Shown here: positions 52,664 through 60,642 of the stretch, one piece after another
Position numbering within the stretch: the stretch's first letter is position 1
How the letters are laid out: each line of letters begins with the position of its first letter
Assembly (NCBI GenBank): GCA_964577115.1
Contig: CAZNXJ010000029.1
Location: forward strand, 1 to 60,642
Reading direction: 5' to 3'
DNA: 60,642 nt
DNA from: CAZNXJ01 sp964577115
GTDB taxonomy: Bacteria > Planctomycetota > Planctomycetia > Pirellulales > Pirellulaceae
The notes under the pieces: generated by a model
Database searches by the model: none
Seen by the model: only the letters and a program-made list of their open reading frames with translations
What the model was told of the DNA's origin: nothing
Made by a program: the position numbers and the translations under genes

Positions 52664-53479
52664 CTACAGCTCGCCGCGGAGAGCTCGCCGATATCGGTCG
52701 GCCGATGCGCGTACCGCCGCGTGCGCGTCCGTCAGGATGTGCATGTTCCAAAACGCGCCGTAGATGCGCTCGAACGGCCACGGCTCGACCGTGGCCACGA
52801 TCGCTTCCACGGTGCTTGCCGGAAGCGGAATGTAATTCGGATACGAATACATGAAGCTTACCCAGCGGCGATCGGGGACGACTTGCAGGATGTCACCCGT
52901 CAATAGCACGCCGCGCCCCTCGGCTCCATCCGGCCAATGGAGTACCGTGCCGCCTTCGAAATGGCCGCCGCAGTGGATGAGCGTGAGTCCGCCGGGAAGC
53001 GTTCGCGCGGAGCCTTCCCAGAATTCAATGCGATCGAAGGGCCGAGTGACCCATTGGCGGTCGGCAGCGTGCAAGAGCACGGGACACGAAAACCGGCGCG
53101 ACCACTCGGACATCGCCGTATAGTAGTGCGGATGAGAAATCGCGACTGCGCGCAGCCCGCCCAGCGCCTCGATGGCTTCCGCAAGTGCCTCGTCGAGCAG
53201 CGGGATGCAATCCCACAGCACGTTTCCTTCCGGCGTGCGGACGAGCAGGGCTCGCTGGCCGATGGCGAATTTCGGTTCGATGCCAATGGAGATGAGCCCA
53301 GGCTCTTCGCGCCGCAGCGTATTCCAGTGGGTTCGACGCAGGTCCTCGAGCGTGGTCCAGCGTTGACCGCCTAGGCCGATGTACTGCCGAGGTTCGGCAC
53401 AAATGCGGCACTCGTCCGGCGGCTCGGAGGATGCCGGATAGAGGGCCCCGCAGGTGACACACATGTGTTCGATTTCCAT
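52664..53479 (-). CDS. MBL-fold protein with N-terminal rubredoxin-like knuckle
   Basis: The 271-residue protein begins with MCVTCGALYPASSEPPDECRIC, a pair of CxxC knuckles like rubredoxin or small zinc ribbons (about 7-27). The rest is a metallo-beta-lactamase fold: strand IGQRALLVRTPEGNVLWDCIP, then ISHPHYYTAMSEWSRRF, HCGGHFEGGTVLHWP and LLTGDILQV. The usual HxHxDH is changed to HPHYYTAM, losing the Asp-His, so one metal site may be altered or absent. The order knuckle-MBL (not MBL-rubredoxin) is unusual. Function is unknown; a hydrolase or redox protein could be supposed. The gene appears alone. Confidence 0.82.
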   Translation of the reverse strand: MEIEHMCVTCGALYPASSEPPDECRICAEPRQYIGLGGQRWTTLEDLRRTHWNTLRREEPGLISIGIEPKFAIGQRALLVRTPEGNVLWDCIPLLDEALAEAIEALGGLRAVAISHPHYYTAMSEWSRRFSCPVLLHAADRQWVTRPFDRIEFWEGSARTLPGGLTLIHCGGHFEGGTVLHWPDGAEGRGVLLTGDILQVVPDRRWVSFMYSYPNYIPLPASTVEAIVATVEPWPFERIYGAFWNMHILTDAHAAVRASADRYRRALRGEL

Positions 53480-53737
53480 CCCAGCCCCTCGTTCCTTGCA
53501 CGCACGAAAAGATTACCCAATACGGCACCCCACCTAGCGGCTGAATGGGGCCGCGTCACACAGCGGAGCCGCCGGACAAAAACATGTGGTGGTTCGCCGT
53601 AGCGCTGCTGTGTTCAACGGGCGATCTCGCTATGTTGATGCGAGGTGGCACCGAGCGACGCCGCCGGGCCGCTCGGTGAACGTTGTCCATCCGCCCTTGA
53701 TGCACTCGTTCATATTCTTAACTGCGGAGCGATTTCC

Positions 53738-54442
53738 ATGAAATCGGCGATCTCGTTTGTTGTGCTCTCGTTGGTGCTGTTTGTTGGATGCTCACCCCGC
53801 CCCGACGATGCGGGCGAGGATACCACGGAAGCGGCCGCAACGACGGCAAGTGCCGCAGGCGTGCCGGCTGGGGATGCGGCGCCGGTGGGTGACGCCATGC
53901 TTTCGACGCCCATTCCGATGGCGGATGGCGTGGCCACGCTGAATCCTGGCAACAGCTCGGTGCAGTTCATCGGAACGCACGTGGGCGACAATCCGGATCC
54001 ACGTGTCGGAACGTTTGGCGAGTTCAAGGGGACGGTCCGGTTCAATACGGAATCGAAGCAGCTCGAACAGATCAGCATGGAGATTGCTCCGGATTCGCTG
54101 AGCACGTTCAGTGATAAGCTGACCGCGCACTTGAATACACCTGATTTTCTCGATACGCGCGAGTACCCGACGATCACGTTTGAATCAACGAGCGTCGAAG
54201 CGGAAAGCGAGGATCAGTATTTGGTGACCGGTAATCTGACGCTGCACGGCGTCACGAAGGAAATCACCATTCCCGTGACGGCGACCGTTGTGGGTCCCGC
54301 CATGACGCTCAAGAGTGAGTTCTCGATTGACCGGACCGAATTCGGCATGGACAAGTTGCTCGACCGGGTGGAAAAACAGGTCGACATCAAGGTCATTGCC
54401 GGCCAGACTTCGGCGAACACGGCGGGGGCTCTTGGTGGTTGA
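53738..54442 (+). CDS. YceI-family lipoprotein
   Basis: The start at 53738 (GGAG upstream) gives 234 residues with a lipoprotein signal: MKSAISFVVLSLVLFVGCSP, the lipobox ending at Cys18. A 50-residue Ala/Asp/Thr-rich linker follows, then the YceI lipocalin-like fold: SSVQFIGTHVGDNPDPRVGTFGEFKGTVRF, ISMEIAPDSLSTFSDKLTAHLNTPDFLDTREYPTITF and VTGNLTLHGVTKEITIPVTA. YceI proteins bind polyisoprenoids or quinones. The lipoprotein anchoring puts it in the envelope. It is 80 bases from the next membrane-protein gene on the same strand. Confidence 0.92.
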   Translation: MKSAISFVVLSLVLFVGCSPRPDDAGEDTTEAAATTASAAGVPAGDAAPVGDAMLSTPIPMADGVATLNPGNSSVQFIGTHVGDNPDPRVGTFGEFKGTVRFNTESKQLEQISMEIAPDSLSTFSDKLTAHLNTPDFLDTREYPTITFESTSVEAESEDQYLVTGNLTLHGVTKEITIPVTATVVGPAMTLKSEFSIDRTEFGMDKLLDRVEKQVDIKVIAGQTSANTAGALGG

Positions 54443-54522
54443 TCACGGCCGGCTGGTTCCCGGTCGAGCGGCATTGATTGTCCGGCAAATTCACGAGGTA
54501 ATCGCCGGAGCCCAGGCGTAGT

Positions 54523-55341
54523 ATGCTTCCGGTCGTGATATACGGGGCGGTGGTTCCTGCCGCAGTAGCGGCGGGTGCCGCCCTGCTGCTCGTTCGCTTG
54601 CTGCCGCAAGCGATGGCCACTCGGTATGCGCTCGTGACGGCCTTGGCCGCGGGAATCTGGGCGGGCTACGTGCTGCTGCCGGACGGGCTTCCTTGGCGGC
54701 CGGAAGCGTTCTGGCATTACGTTCCGCACCTCGCGGTTCCCGCAGCGCTGGCCGGAGCGATTTGCGGTGCCGTGGGGGTGAGCGCCATCGAGCGTTTGTT
54801 CGTCAAGGCGGCCGTGGCCGGACTGGCTGCGTGGCTGCTGTTTCCCACGTGGCGCGATCTCGAAGCCGTACGTCTGCGAGGCAGTGCGTTGCTTGCCGTT
54901 TACTTATTGTGTCTCGCGTGGGCTTACAGCCGGCTGGCGCATCGCATGCCCACTCGGCAGTGGCTCGCCCTGCTCATGATCGCGGCGATACTCCAGACCG
55001 TGGCGATCTCGGCATCGCAGAGTTTGACACTAGGCCAGCTCAGTCTTCTCATCACCGGGAGCCTTGCGGGTGGTTGGCTGGCGTCACTCGCAGAGCCTCG
55101 GGTCGCTGCTGTCACGGCGACGCTGTTCTGCGCCGTACTGCTCGGTGGTGCGGCGTTCGTGACCTACATTTACCCGCGGCCGCCCTTGACCACTCTCCTA
55201 TTGTTTCCGGTCGCGCCGCTGGCATCGGCGCTGACGCTTGTCGGACCGCTTGCTCGCGGCAATCCGCGCCGCGTGATCACGCTGCGGATGCTCGCGACCG
55301 CCGTCGCGGCCGGAGCCGCTTGTGCGTGGGTGCTCTTGTGA
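54523..55341 (+). CDS. Polytopic membrane protein, unknown function
   Basis: The 272-residue protein has about eight hydrophobic segments spread evenly (VIYGAVVPAAVAAGAALLLVRL at the start to RMLATAVAAGAACAWVLL at the end) with short loops, one holding Asp/Glu (LFPTWRDLEAVRLRG). No motif tells the function. The gene follows the YceI lipoprotein gene by 80 bases on the same strand and may be co-transcribed, so a role in the same envelope process is possible. Start ATG has AGGCGTAGT before it, a weak site. Confidence 0.75.
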   Translation: MLPVVIYGAVVPAAVAAGAALLLVRLLPQAMATRYALVTALAAGIWAGYVLLPDGLPWRPEAFWHYVPHLAVPAALAGAICGAVGVSAIERLFVKAAVAGLAAWLLFPTWRDLEAVRLRGSALLAVYLLCLAWAYSRLAHRMPTRQWLALLMIAAILQTVAISASQSLTLGQLSLLITGSLAGGWLASLAEPRVAAVTATLFCAVLLGGAAFVTYIYPRPPLTTLLLFPVAPLASALTLVGPLARGNPRRVITLRMLATAVAAGAACAWVLL

Positions 55342-55450
55342 ATTGATGAAGCTTCCGCCCGCACGCTTGGCGTCCGCGTAGCGCTTCGCTGCCGATAGAC
55401 GCCTGATGGGCGGCTGTAGCCGCGTGCCGTTTCGGCGAAGGGGCACATGC

Positions 55451-56635
55451 TCATTTATCTTGCGAGCAGAACGCGATTGCGGTGACGGCGTAGGTCACGG
55501 CCACGCGTACTAATTCGGCCACCGGAACGCGTTCGTCAACAGTATGGGCTCCCGTGGCCGCTGGCCCGTGTGTGATAGCGGGAACGCCGCCGCGTCCGAT
55601 GAACGTGTTGCCGTCGTCGACGAACGGTTTGGGGCCGGGCGGGAGCATCTGCCCACTGACTATCTCGCAAGCCGCCTGGAACGACTGGACCAGAGCATCG
55701 TCGCTCGCAAGTTCGAACGCTTCGCCGGGAACCTGGAATGTGACGTGCGCTTGGACGTCCCGTCCGCGGATTGCCTCGTCGACCACGCTGCGTAACTCGG
55801 ATTCAATCGCTGCGATCGATGGTCCTGGCAACCAGCGGCGCGTGCCTGCCAGGCGCATGGATGTGGGCGACTGGTTGTAGATTTCGCCTGCCGCGACCTG
55901 CCCGATAAAGATACTGTCGCGGCCGCCGAGCGGATGGGTATTTTCGGCGAGCTTTCGGTCGAGTGCTGCGCAGCGCTGGATCAATTCGGCGCCGGCTTCG
56001 ATGACGTTTGGCTGTTCGATGCCGCCGAGCACCTCATGCATGGGGGCTCCTTCGCGTGTGATCTCGACTTGCCACACGGCGAGTCCACGTCCGATGACAG
56101 GCAAACGATCGGCGACATATTCCGGAAGAAGAACGCCGTCGCCGACGTAACCTTCGTCGATCAGTGCGGTGCGTTGGCTGCCGTCACCCCAGGGGGCTTC
56201 GTGCAGGTCATGAGCGGTCAAGAGCAGACCGCCCCGCTCGAGAATCGCCGCTTCGCGGAGCGCGCGCATGGCTTCGACCGCCGCGGCAATCCCGCCTTTC
56301 ATATCCGAGGCGCCGCTGCCGAACAGGACGCCGTCGGTAATACGGGGCGGGACGAACGGCAGATGGACTGTGTCCAGATGGCCATTGAACTGGAGTGTGC
56401 GGCCGCCGGGGCCCGCCTCCCAGCGGGCGACGACCGCCGGCGCGTCGCTCCAACCTGCAACAGGCCGCTCGACAAGAAACCCGTCGGCTCGGAGAATCTC
56501 TGCGAGCCGATCCGCGACGGCGCCAGCGGAGCGCGTGGGACTGGGGATCTCGATGAGCTGCATCGCGGTTTCCGTGAGACGCTCCGGGCGCACGCAGGTG
56601 CGCAGCCGTTCCACCGTTTCGTCAGTGATGCGCAT
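55451..56635 (-). CDS. M20-family metallopeptidase/deacylase (ArgE/DapE/acetylornithine-deacetylase-like)
   Basis: The start MRITDETVERLRT (56635) gives 394 residues. Metal-binding motifs are present: LQFNGHLDTVHLP with His and Asp, LFGSGASDMKGGIAAAVEAMR with the bridging Asp, LLLTAHDLHEAP with the catalytic acid region, and TFIGRGGVPAITHGPAATGAHTVDERVPVAELVR with the final His ligand. The usual EE catalytic/metal pair in the third strand reads HDLHEA, an oddity that should be checked. The enzyme should remove an acyl group or an amino acid from a small molecule; the exact substrate is unclear. It is divergent from the glucanotransferase gene. Confidence 0.85.
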   Translation of the reverse strand: MRITDETVERLRTCVRPERLTETAMQLIEIPSPTRSAGAVADRLAEILRADGFLVERPVAGWSDAPAVVARWEAGPGGRTLQFNGHLDTVHLPFVPPRITDGVLFGSGASDMKGGIAAAVEAMRALREAAILERGGLLLTAHDLHEAPWGDGSQRTALIDEGYVGDGVLLPEYVADRLPVIGRGLAVWQVEITREGAPMHEVLGGIEQPNVIEAGAELIQRCAALDRKLAENTHPLGGRDSIFIGQVAAGEIYNQSPTSMRLAGTRRWLPGPSIAAIESELRSVVDEAIRGRDVQAHVTFQVPGEAFELASDDALVQSFQAACEIVSGQMLPPGPKPFVDDGNTFIGRGGVPAITHGPAATGAHTVDERVPVAELVRVAVTYAVTAIAFCSQDK

Positions 56636-56939
56636 GCAAACTCTCGCTTGTCGAAACTGCTTACTGTGAACGGGGAATGCTGAGCCCTGGCGTTTGGGCC
56701 ACGCGTACACGCTCTCCTAGCACCCGCAGTAGGTACAAACGTGGCCCAATGCTTGGACGCTTCGCCACTCGTTCGCCTTCCCTGGGAAGGTGCCGCCGCT
56801 CGGCTATCGTAACACTGGTATCATTCACTGTCAGCGGCGTGGGCGGAGCCGCCATTTTGCCGTACCTACGCGGGCGTGGCATGGCGATTGCCGTTCGGCT
56901 GTCGGACGAGAGCACGAACCGCTTGATGCGAGAGATGGC
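56636..56939. other. Gap between divergent M20 and glucanotransferase genes
   Basis: An 88-residue frame (56677-56943) ends in ATGA over the next start, but its composition and lack of similarity suggest chance. Nothing else was seen; promoters for both neighbours should be here. Confidence 0.35.
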
Positions 56940-58886
56940 ATGAGCACGGATGAATGGGGGATCGTTGCGCGTTACACCGATGCGATGGACCAGGAGCGAC
57001 AGGCTCCCGAATCGACGATTCGCGCGATCCGTTCGATCATGCAGCAGTCGGGCGAATTGCCTCGCGAGCGGCCCGTGCGGATTGTCAAAGGGGGGCAGCG
57101 CATCGAGTGGCCGAAGGCGGGACAGTTGATTCTCGAAGACGGAACAACGCTTCCCGCGAAGGCTCGACTTCCTTCGGATTTGCCGAACGGCTATCACCGC
57201 TTTGTTTCGGAGGACGGCGAGCTCGATTGGTTGCTAATTGCTTCGCCGAGCAAATGTGTGCTGCCGAAAGACCAGCCGGGCTGGGGTTGGGCCGTGCAAT
57301 TGTATGCCGCGCGTTCGCATTCCAGCTGGGGCATGGGCGATCTTGGCGATCTCGCTCGCATTGCCCGTTGGTCGTCGAGCCTTGGCGCGACGCTCCTGCT
57401 TGTCAACCCGCTCCACGCTGCGGCTCCCAGCGCCGATCAGCAGAGCAGTCCCTACTACCCGAGCAGCCGGCGGTTTCGCAACCCGCTGTACATTGCGATT
57501 GAGCAAGTGCCGGGAGCGGACGGGCTGCGCGAGGCGCTCGAGCCGCTGGTGGCGGCTGGGCGAGCGCTGAACGAGCGTGCTCGCATTGATCGATCGGCGG
57601 TGTTTCCGCTGAAGATGCGGGCGCTCGAACAGATCTTCGATCGCGTCGCTGAGAGTATATCGAGGAAGTTGGACGAGTACGTGGCGCGTGAAGGGGAGGC
57701 GATCGAGCAGTTCGGCTGCTACTGTGCGCTTGCTGAAATTCACGGCAGCGACTGGCGGCAGTGGCCTTCCGAGTTTCGCCGGCCGGAAGGAGCGGCCGTC
57801 CGGCGGTTTACTCAAGAGAACGCGCGTCGCATCCGCTTCCACCAGTGGCTTCAGTGGGTGCTCGACCGGCAGCTCGCCACGGCTTCTGAGGGACTTGCGG
57901 TGCTACAGGATTTGCCGATTGGAGTGGATCCGGGAGGGGCAGACGCGTGGACCTGGCAGGATGTTTTGGCAAGTGGCGTGAGCGTGGGGGCTCCGCCCGA
58001 TCTGTACAACACGCGCGGGCAGAACTGGGGACTTCCGCCGTGGATTCCTCATCGGCTGCGCGCGCTGCATTACCGTCCGTTTATTGAGACGATTCGAGCG
58101 ACCTTGCGGCATGCGGGTGGCCTGCGAGTCGATCATGCCCTCGGGCTGTTTCGTTTGTTTTGGATACCGTCGGGAATGAGTCCCGTGGATGGGGCGTACG
58201 TGCGCTATCCGTACGACGAGCTGCTGGCGATCTTGGCGCTGGAGAGCGAGCGGGCTCAGGCGTTTATCGTCGGTGAGGACCTCGGGACGGTCGAGCCGAT
58301 GGTGCGCGAGGAGCTGCGACGGCACCAGATTCTTTCGTATCGCGTGTTGTGGTTTGAGGAGGAGCGGCCTTCGCGCTATCCGAAGTATTCGTTGGCGGCG
58401 GTCAACACCCATGACCTGCCGACGATCGCGGGTCTTTGGACGGGCCAGGATTTGGAAGCTCAGCTGGCGCTGGGGCTCGAGCCAAATGTCGAGGGAACGA
58501 ACGCGATTCGTGCGCGGCTGGCCCGAATGATTCGCCTTCCCGACGACGCTCCGGTGGATGAAGTCGTCGCGCGGACGCACGCGCTTTTGGCGAAGGCGAA
58601 ATCGATGGTCGTGACGGCGACGCTGGACGACGCGTTATCGGTGGTCGAGCGGCCGAACATGCCGGCGACGGTTGATGTGTGGCCGAACTGGTCGATCCCG
58701 TTGCCGAAGCCGTTGGAGGAGATCGAGCAGGACGCGCGCGTGTTGAACATCGCTCGGACGTTAAACGCGCGCCGCTCGCCGGCACCCGCCGCCGCACCCG
58801 TCCGCCAGGACGCTCCCGAGCCGCAGCCTGCGCCCCCCTGCCATCGGCCGGAGGCGTCCCGTGCTCCGCAGGGAGAATCCGAATAG
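56940..58886 (+). CDS. malQ: 4-alpha-glucanotransferase (GH77, MalQ type)
   Basis: The start MSTDEWGIVARYTD at 56940 gives 648 residues. The catalytic barrel begins WGWAVQLYAARSHSSWGMGDLGDLA, the standard GH77 opening. The nucleophile aspartate is in GGLRVDHALGLFRLFWIPSG, the acid/base glutamate in FIVGEDLGTVEPMVREEL, and the third acid in AVNTHDLPTIAGLW. An N-terminal region of about 115 residues before the barrel is an extra domain seen in larger MalQ versions. The enzyme moves maltodextrin chains between glucans during glycogen or maltose metabolism. The C-terminal 50 residues are Pro/Ala-rich and probably disordered. It lies next to tRNA-Arg. Confidence 0.93.
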   Translation: MSTDEWGIVARYTDAMDQERQAPESTIRAIRSIMQQSGELPRERPVRIVKGGQRIEWPKAGQLILEDGTTLPAKARLPSDLPNGYHRFVSEDGELDWLLIASPSKCVLPKDQPGWGWAVQLYAARSHSSWGMGDLGDLARIARWSSSLGATLLLVNPLHAAAPSADQQSSPYYPSSRRFRNPLYIAIEQVPGADGLREALEPLVAAGRALNERARIDRSAVFPLKMRALEQIFDRVAESISRKLDEYVAREGEAIEQFGCYCALAEIHGSDWRQWPSEFRRPEGAAVRRFTQENARRIRFHQWLQWVLDRQLATASEGLAVLQDLPIGVDPGGADAWTWQDVLASGVSVGAPPDLYNTRGQNWGLPPWIPHRLRALHYRPFIETIRATLRHAGGLRVDHALGLFRLFWIPSGMSPVDGAYVRYPYDELLAILALESERAQAFIVGEDLGTVEPMVREELRRHQILSYRVLWFEEERPSRYPKYSLAAVNTHDLPTIAGLWTGQDLEAQLALGLEPNVEGTNAIRARLARMIRLPDDAPVDEVVARTHALLAKAKSMVVTATLDDALSVVERPNMPATVDVWPNWSIPLPKPLEEIEQDARVLNIARTLNARRSPAPAAAPVRQDAPEPQPAPPCHRPEASRAPQGESE

Positions 58887-58915
58887 CCCAAACCCTCAAA
58901 CCCTCGCGACTCCAA

Positions 58916-58943
58916 TTGCGACCTGGCCGCCCTCTGCTAAAAT
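58916..58943 (+). promoter_or_regulatory. Sigma-70-type promoter for tRNA-Arg
   Basis: TTGCGA (58916-58921) and TAAAAT (58938-58943) are separated by 16 bases, with the tRNA beginning 17 bases after the -10 box. Position and hexamers agree with a promoter for the tRNA. Confidence 0.6.
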
Positions 58944-58960
58944 ACCTTGTCTCGACCTAC

Positions 58961-59034
58961 GTCCCCGTAGCTCAATTGGATAGAGCGTCGGCCTCCGGAG
59001 CCGAAGGTTAGAGGTTCGAGCCCTCTCGGGGATA
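58961..59034 (+). tRNA. tRNA-Arg (anticodon CCG)
   Basis: All four stems can be folded: acceptor GTCCCCG with CGGGGAT (a G-U at the end), D arm GCTC/GAGC, anticodon stem TCGGC/GCCGA with loop CTCCGGA, so anticodon CCG reading CGG, and T arm AGAGG/CCTCT with the TTCGAGC loop. Discriminator is A at 59034. CCA is not encoded. It has its own promoter just upstream and a spacer of 245 bases to the next gene. Confidence 0.95.
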
Positions 59035-59279
59035 CTCTTCATTTCTCCCGCGTAAGTGCCTGCTTTTCCGCACTTTCCGTCGCGCAAGGCTAGACCGAGC
59101 GTCGGCTTCCGGCGACTCGCTCGCAGGCCTCTTCGTTGCAAATCGCGGCAAAAACCGGCGAGTTCTATGACACCACTGGAGGCGCCTTTGGCCGAAGGTG
59201 ACCACCGGGGAGAGCACCTCAGTAGCGGCCCGGGTGCCGAGTGTTTACCGTACGCGCTGCGCGTGCCAGAATTGCGCCA

Positions 59280-60194
59280 ATGAGTGCGTCGAGTACCTCT
59301 CCAACACCGCCCAGATCACGACTGATCGGTTGCCTCCTCGCAGGGGCTCTCGGCGACGCCATCGGCGATCATTTCGATGGCCGGGCGCATGCCTCTGAGT
59401 TTGTGATACCGACCGAACTGAGGATTACGGACGACACTCAGTTGACGCTCGCGACCTGTGAAGCGATCACTGCAACCGGCGCCGTACATCCGGAGGCGAT
59501 TGCTGATCGCTTTGTGCACTGGTTCCGTAACCGTCGTATCAACGGTATCGGATCCAGCACGCTGAAGGCGCTCACGGAGCTCGAGGCAGGAGGCCACTGG
59601 GCTCTGGTCGGCGCTACAGGTGAACGCTCCGCCGGGAACGGCGCTGCTATGCGGGTGGCACCCCTGGCATTTTTCCTTGATCCTGATCGCGACACAGACC
59701 GACAAACGCTTCGCGACGTTTCCCGCATTACGCACCGAAACGAAGAAGCCTATGTTGGCGCATTAGCCATGGTTCGGGCGATTCGTCATCTGCTGGCGGG
59801 AAACCACCTGGACGAGTCGCTATTGTGTTCGCTGGTGAATTCGCTTCCTGACTCACGCGTTCGCGATCGACTCCAGGAAGTGCAACACACATCCCCCTCC
59901 ATAAGCGAGTATGTCTCTCGGTTCTCCGCATCGGGTTTCGTTGCGGATTCAGTACCGCTTGCCGTCCTTGCGGCGATTCGCTCTGCCGATTACCTCAGCG
60001 GCATAGAAGCAATCGTGAGGTGCGGCGGAGATACGGATACCAACGCTTCGATGTTCGGCCAGCTCTTCGGAGCTGCGTTTGGAATGGACGCTGTTCCTCG
60101 CTCATTATCGAATTCATCCGAAGACATCTCTGCGGTGCGTAGGACTGCTGAAGATCTCGCTGCGGTACTAGAGGCCCGAGATCATGCGCCCTAA
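59280..60194 (+). CDS. ADP-ribosylglycohydrolase family protein (DraG/ARH type)
   Basis: The start MSASSTSPTPPRSRLIG (59280) gives 304 residues. The family motifs are present: LAGALGDAIGDHFDG, RITDDTQLTLATCEAI with the metal-binding TDD, SAGNGAAMRVAPLAF, and CGGDTDTNASMFGQLFGAAFG with the second acidic group for the dinuclear magnesium. It should hydrolyse ADP-ribose from an N- or O-linked acceptor (protein, DNA or small molecule). No ADP-ribosyltransferase is near, so it is not seen as part of a DraT/DraG or toxin-antitoxin pair. The distance from the tRNA gene suggests an own promoter. Confidence 0.92.
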   Translation: MSASSTSPTPPRSRLIGCLLAGALGDAIGDHFDGRAHASEFVIPTELRITDDTQLTLATCEAITATGAVHPEAIADRFVHWFRNRRINGIGSSTLKALTELEAGGHWALVGATGERSAGNGAAMRVAPLAFFLDPDRDTDRQTLRDVSRITHRNEEAYVGALAMVRAIRHLLAGNHLDESLLCSLVNSLPDSRVRDRLQEVQHTSPSISEYVSRFSASGFVADSVPLAVLAAIRSADYLSGIEAIVRCGGDTDTNASMFGQLFGAAFGMDAVPRSLSNSSEDISAVRRTAEDLAAVLEARDHAP

Positions 60195-60275
60195 GCGATC
60201 GGCCGATGGTGAGCAACCGGCGAGAGCACCCGGACAAGAGGCTCGGCTTCGCCACAGCATGTCACCACCATGCGT

Positions 60276-60476
60276 TCAAAGATCCTTGCGAATATCCTCC
60301 GGTGCGTCGCCGTCGCGCCATTCAATCTGTTCGAACAGCTTGCGTAGTCGACCGCCGCGCGCGGGACAAACCGCTTCGACGTAGCTAACCCGGCCCAGCA
60401 GGTGAGCCCGGAGGTCGGGCAGCAGAGCGCGATTCTGCCCAGCAAAATCCAGACGCCCAAAGTTGCTTGCCAGCAT
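60276..60476 (-). pseudogene. Possible C-terminal fragment of a retron-like reverse transcriptase
   Basis: The 66-residue frame ends with HLLGRVSYVEAVCPARGGRL, then RKLFEQIEW, which fits the pattern I recall at the C-terminus of many bacterial reverse transcriptases (a helix with G-(R/K)-(I/V)-x-(Y/F)-V, then P-x-(R/K)-G-x-x-L, then LFxxIxW). No polymerase core is on its upstream side, where repeats begin instead, and its first ten codons include a copy of the CAACTTTGGG repeat (60449-60465). It is therefore probably a remnant. The similarity is by eye and may be wrong. Confidence 0.3.
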
Positions 60477-60603
60477 CGGGGCGGGGCGTGAGTGAGTCGC
60501 GATCAAAAAACTAGGGAGCAAAAACCAGACACCCAAAACAAAAACCAAAACCAAAACCAAAACCAGACACCCAAAGGATTAAAAACCCAGACACCCAAAG
60601 TTG
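60449..60603. repeat. Cluster of CCAGACACCCAAA repeats with an AAAACC run
   Basis: Four copies of CCAGAC(A/G)CCCAAA occur at 60449, 60525, 60563 and 60587; the first and last extend to CCAGACRCCCAAAGTTG. Between the second and third is a microsatellite of AAAACC-type units (60538-60564). The array may continue beyond the window. No function can be stated. Confidence 0.75.
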
Positions 60604-60642
60604 TCCTCGCCACTCCAGTCGCCCCCGACGGGCGCAAAGGCA

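Noticed and set aside
56677..56943. 88-residue frame with ATGA overlap to the glucanotransferase start
   Set aside because: The overlap is suggestive, but the sequence is Arg/Ser-rich, has no conserved pattern, and mostly lies in a divergent promoter region.

Overview
The window is a GC-rich, gene-dense bacterial chromosome segment. It has 44 protein genes I would defend, one tRNA, no rRNA, no CRISPR array, and no intact transposase or integrase. Several traits point to a planctomycete, most likely of the Pirellula type. These are a Tat-exported DUF1501 protein, a secreted PQQ-type propeller, a Tat-exported xylose-isomerase-like TIM barrel, a DUF2760/Hsp70/Hsp70 triad, an archaeal-type formylmethanofuran dehydrogenase subunit B in a bacterium, and many single genes with alternating strands. 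This taxonomic call is an inference from gene content.

Layout. 200-2010: exported NHL propeller, then an ArsR-type regulator overlapping a VOC-family gene. 2097-5945: membrane-associated MutS-like ATPase and two membrane proteins. 6280-10570: operon of an SDR protein, a fused alpha/beta E1 and an E2 of a 2-oxoacid (or acetoin) dehydrogenase complex. 10736-13616: DUF1501 protein and exported PQQ-like propeller, convergent on a strong terminator. 14067-17712: an HD-GYP phosphodiesterase, a partner with a degenerate HD site, and a type II NADH dehydrogenase. 17726-23051: a sugar-metabolism cluster with an mo5U34-like methyltransferase, inositol-3-phosphate synthase behind a sigma-54-like promoter, a glycosidase-like protein, a glycosyltransferase-like protein and a histidine phosphatase. 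23346-26653: ABC exporter of the MacB/LolD type. 26675-26880: a dense set of inverted repeats ending in a minus-strand terminator, possibly an unrecognised structured RNA. 27309-33105: peptide transporter, M48 protease, helical protein, secreted TIM barrel, and a secreted phosphatase fused to a cytochrome c'-like domain. 33403-38822: DUF2760 and two Hsp70-family genes. 38881-45095: dicarboxylate symporter, orphan fhcB, Trm112-like/HIT pair, cyclase/FAH pair.

45131-51085 holds the most interesting system: a tightly packed three-gene minus-strand operon. It encodes a winged-helix-like protein, an Orc/STAND-type P-loop ATPase with a C-terminal winged helix, and a single polypeptide joining a Cas4/RecB-type Fe-S nuclease to a HerA-type DNA-pumping ATPase. 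I do not recognise this combination as a named system. The architecture implies DNA end processing or translocation, for either genome maintenance or defence.

51503-60642: exported isochorismatase-like protein, rubredoxin-knuckle/MBL protein, YceI lipoprotein, membrane protein, M20 peptidase, 4-alpha-glucanotransferase, tRNA-Arg(CCG) with its own promoter, and an ADP-ribosylglycohydrolase. The window ends in repeats next to what may be a broken reverse-transcriptase C-terminus.

A family of short dispersed repeats built on (A/C)CACGGAT or CACGAAT units occurs at five places. In three of them the repeat supplies the stop codon and last residues of a gene. All functional assignments are from reading motifs; no database search was run.
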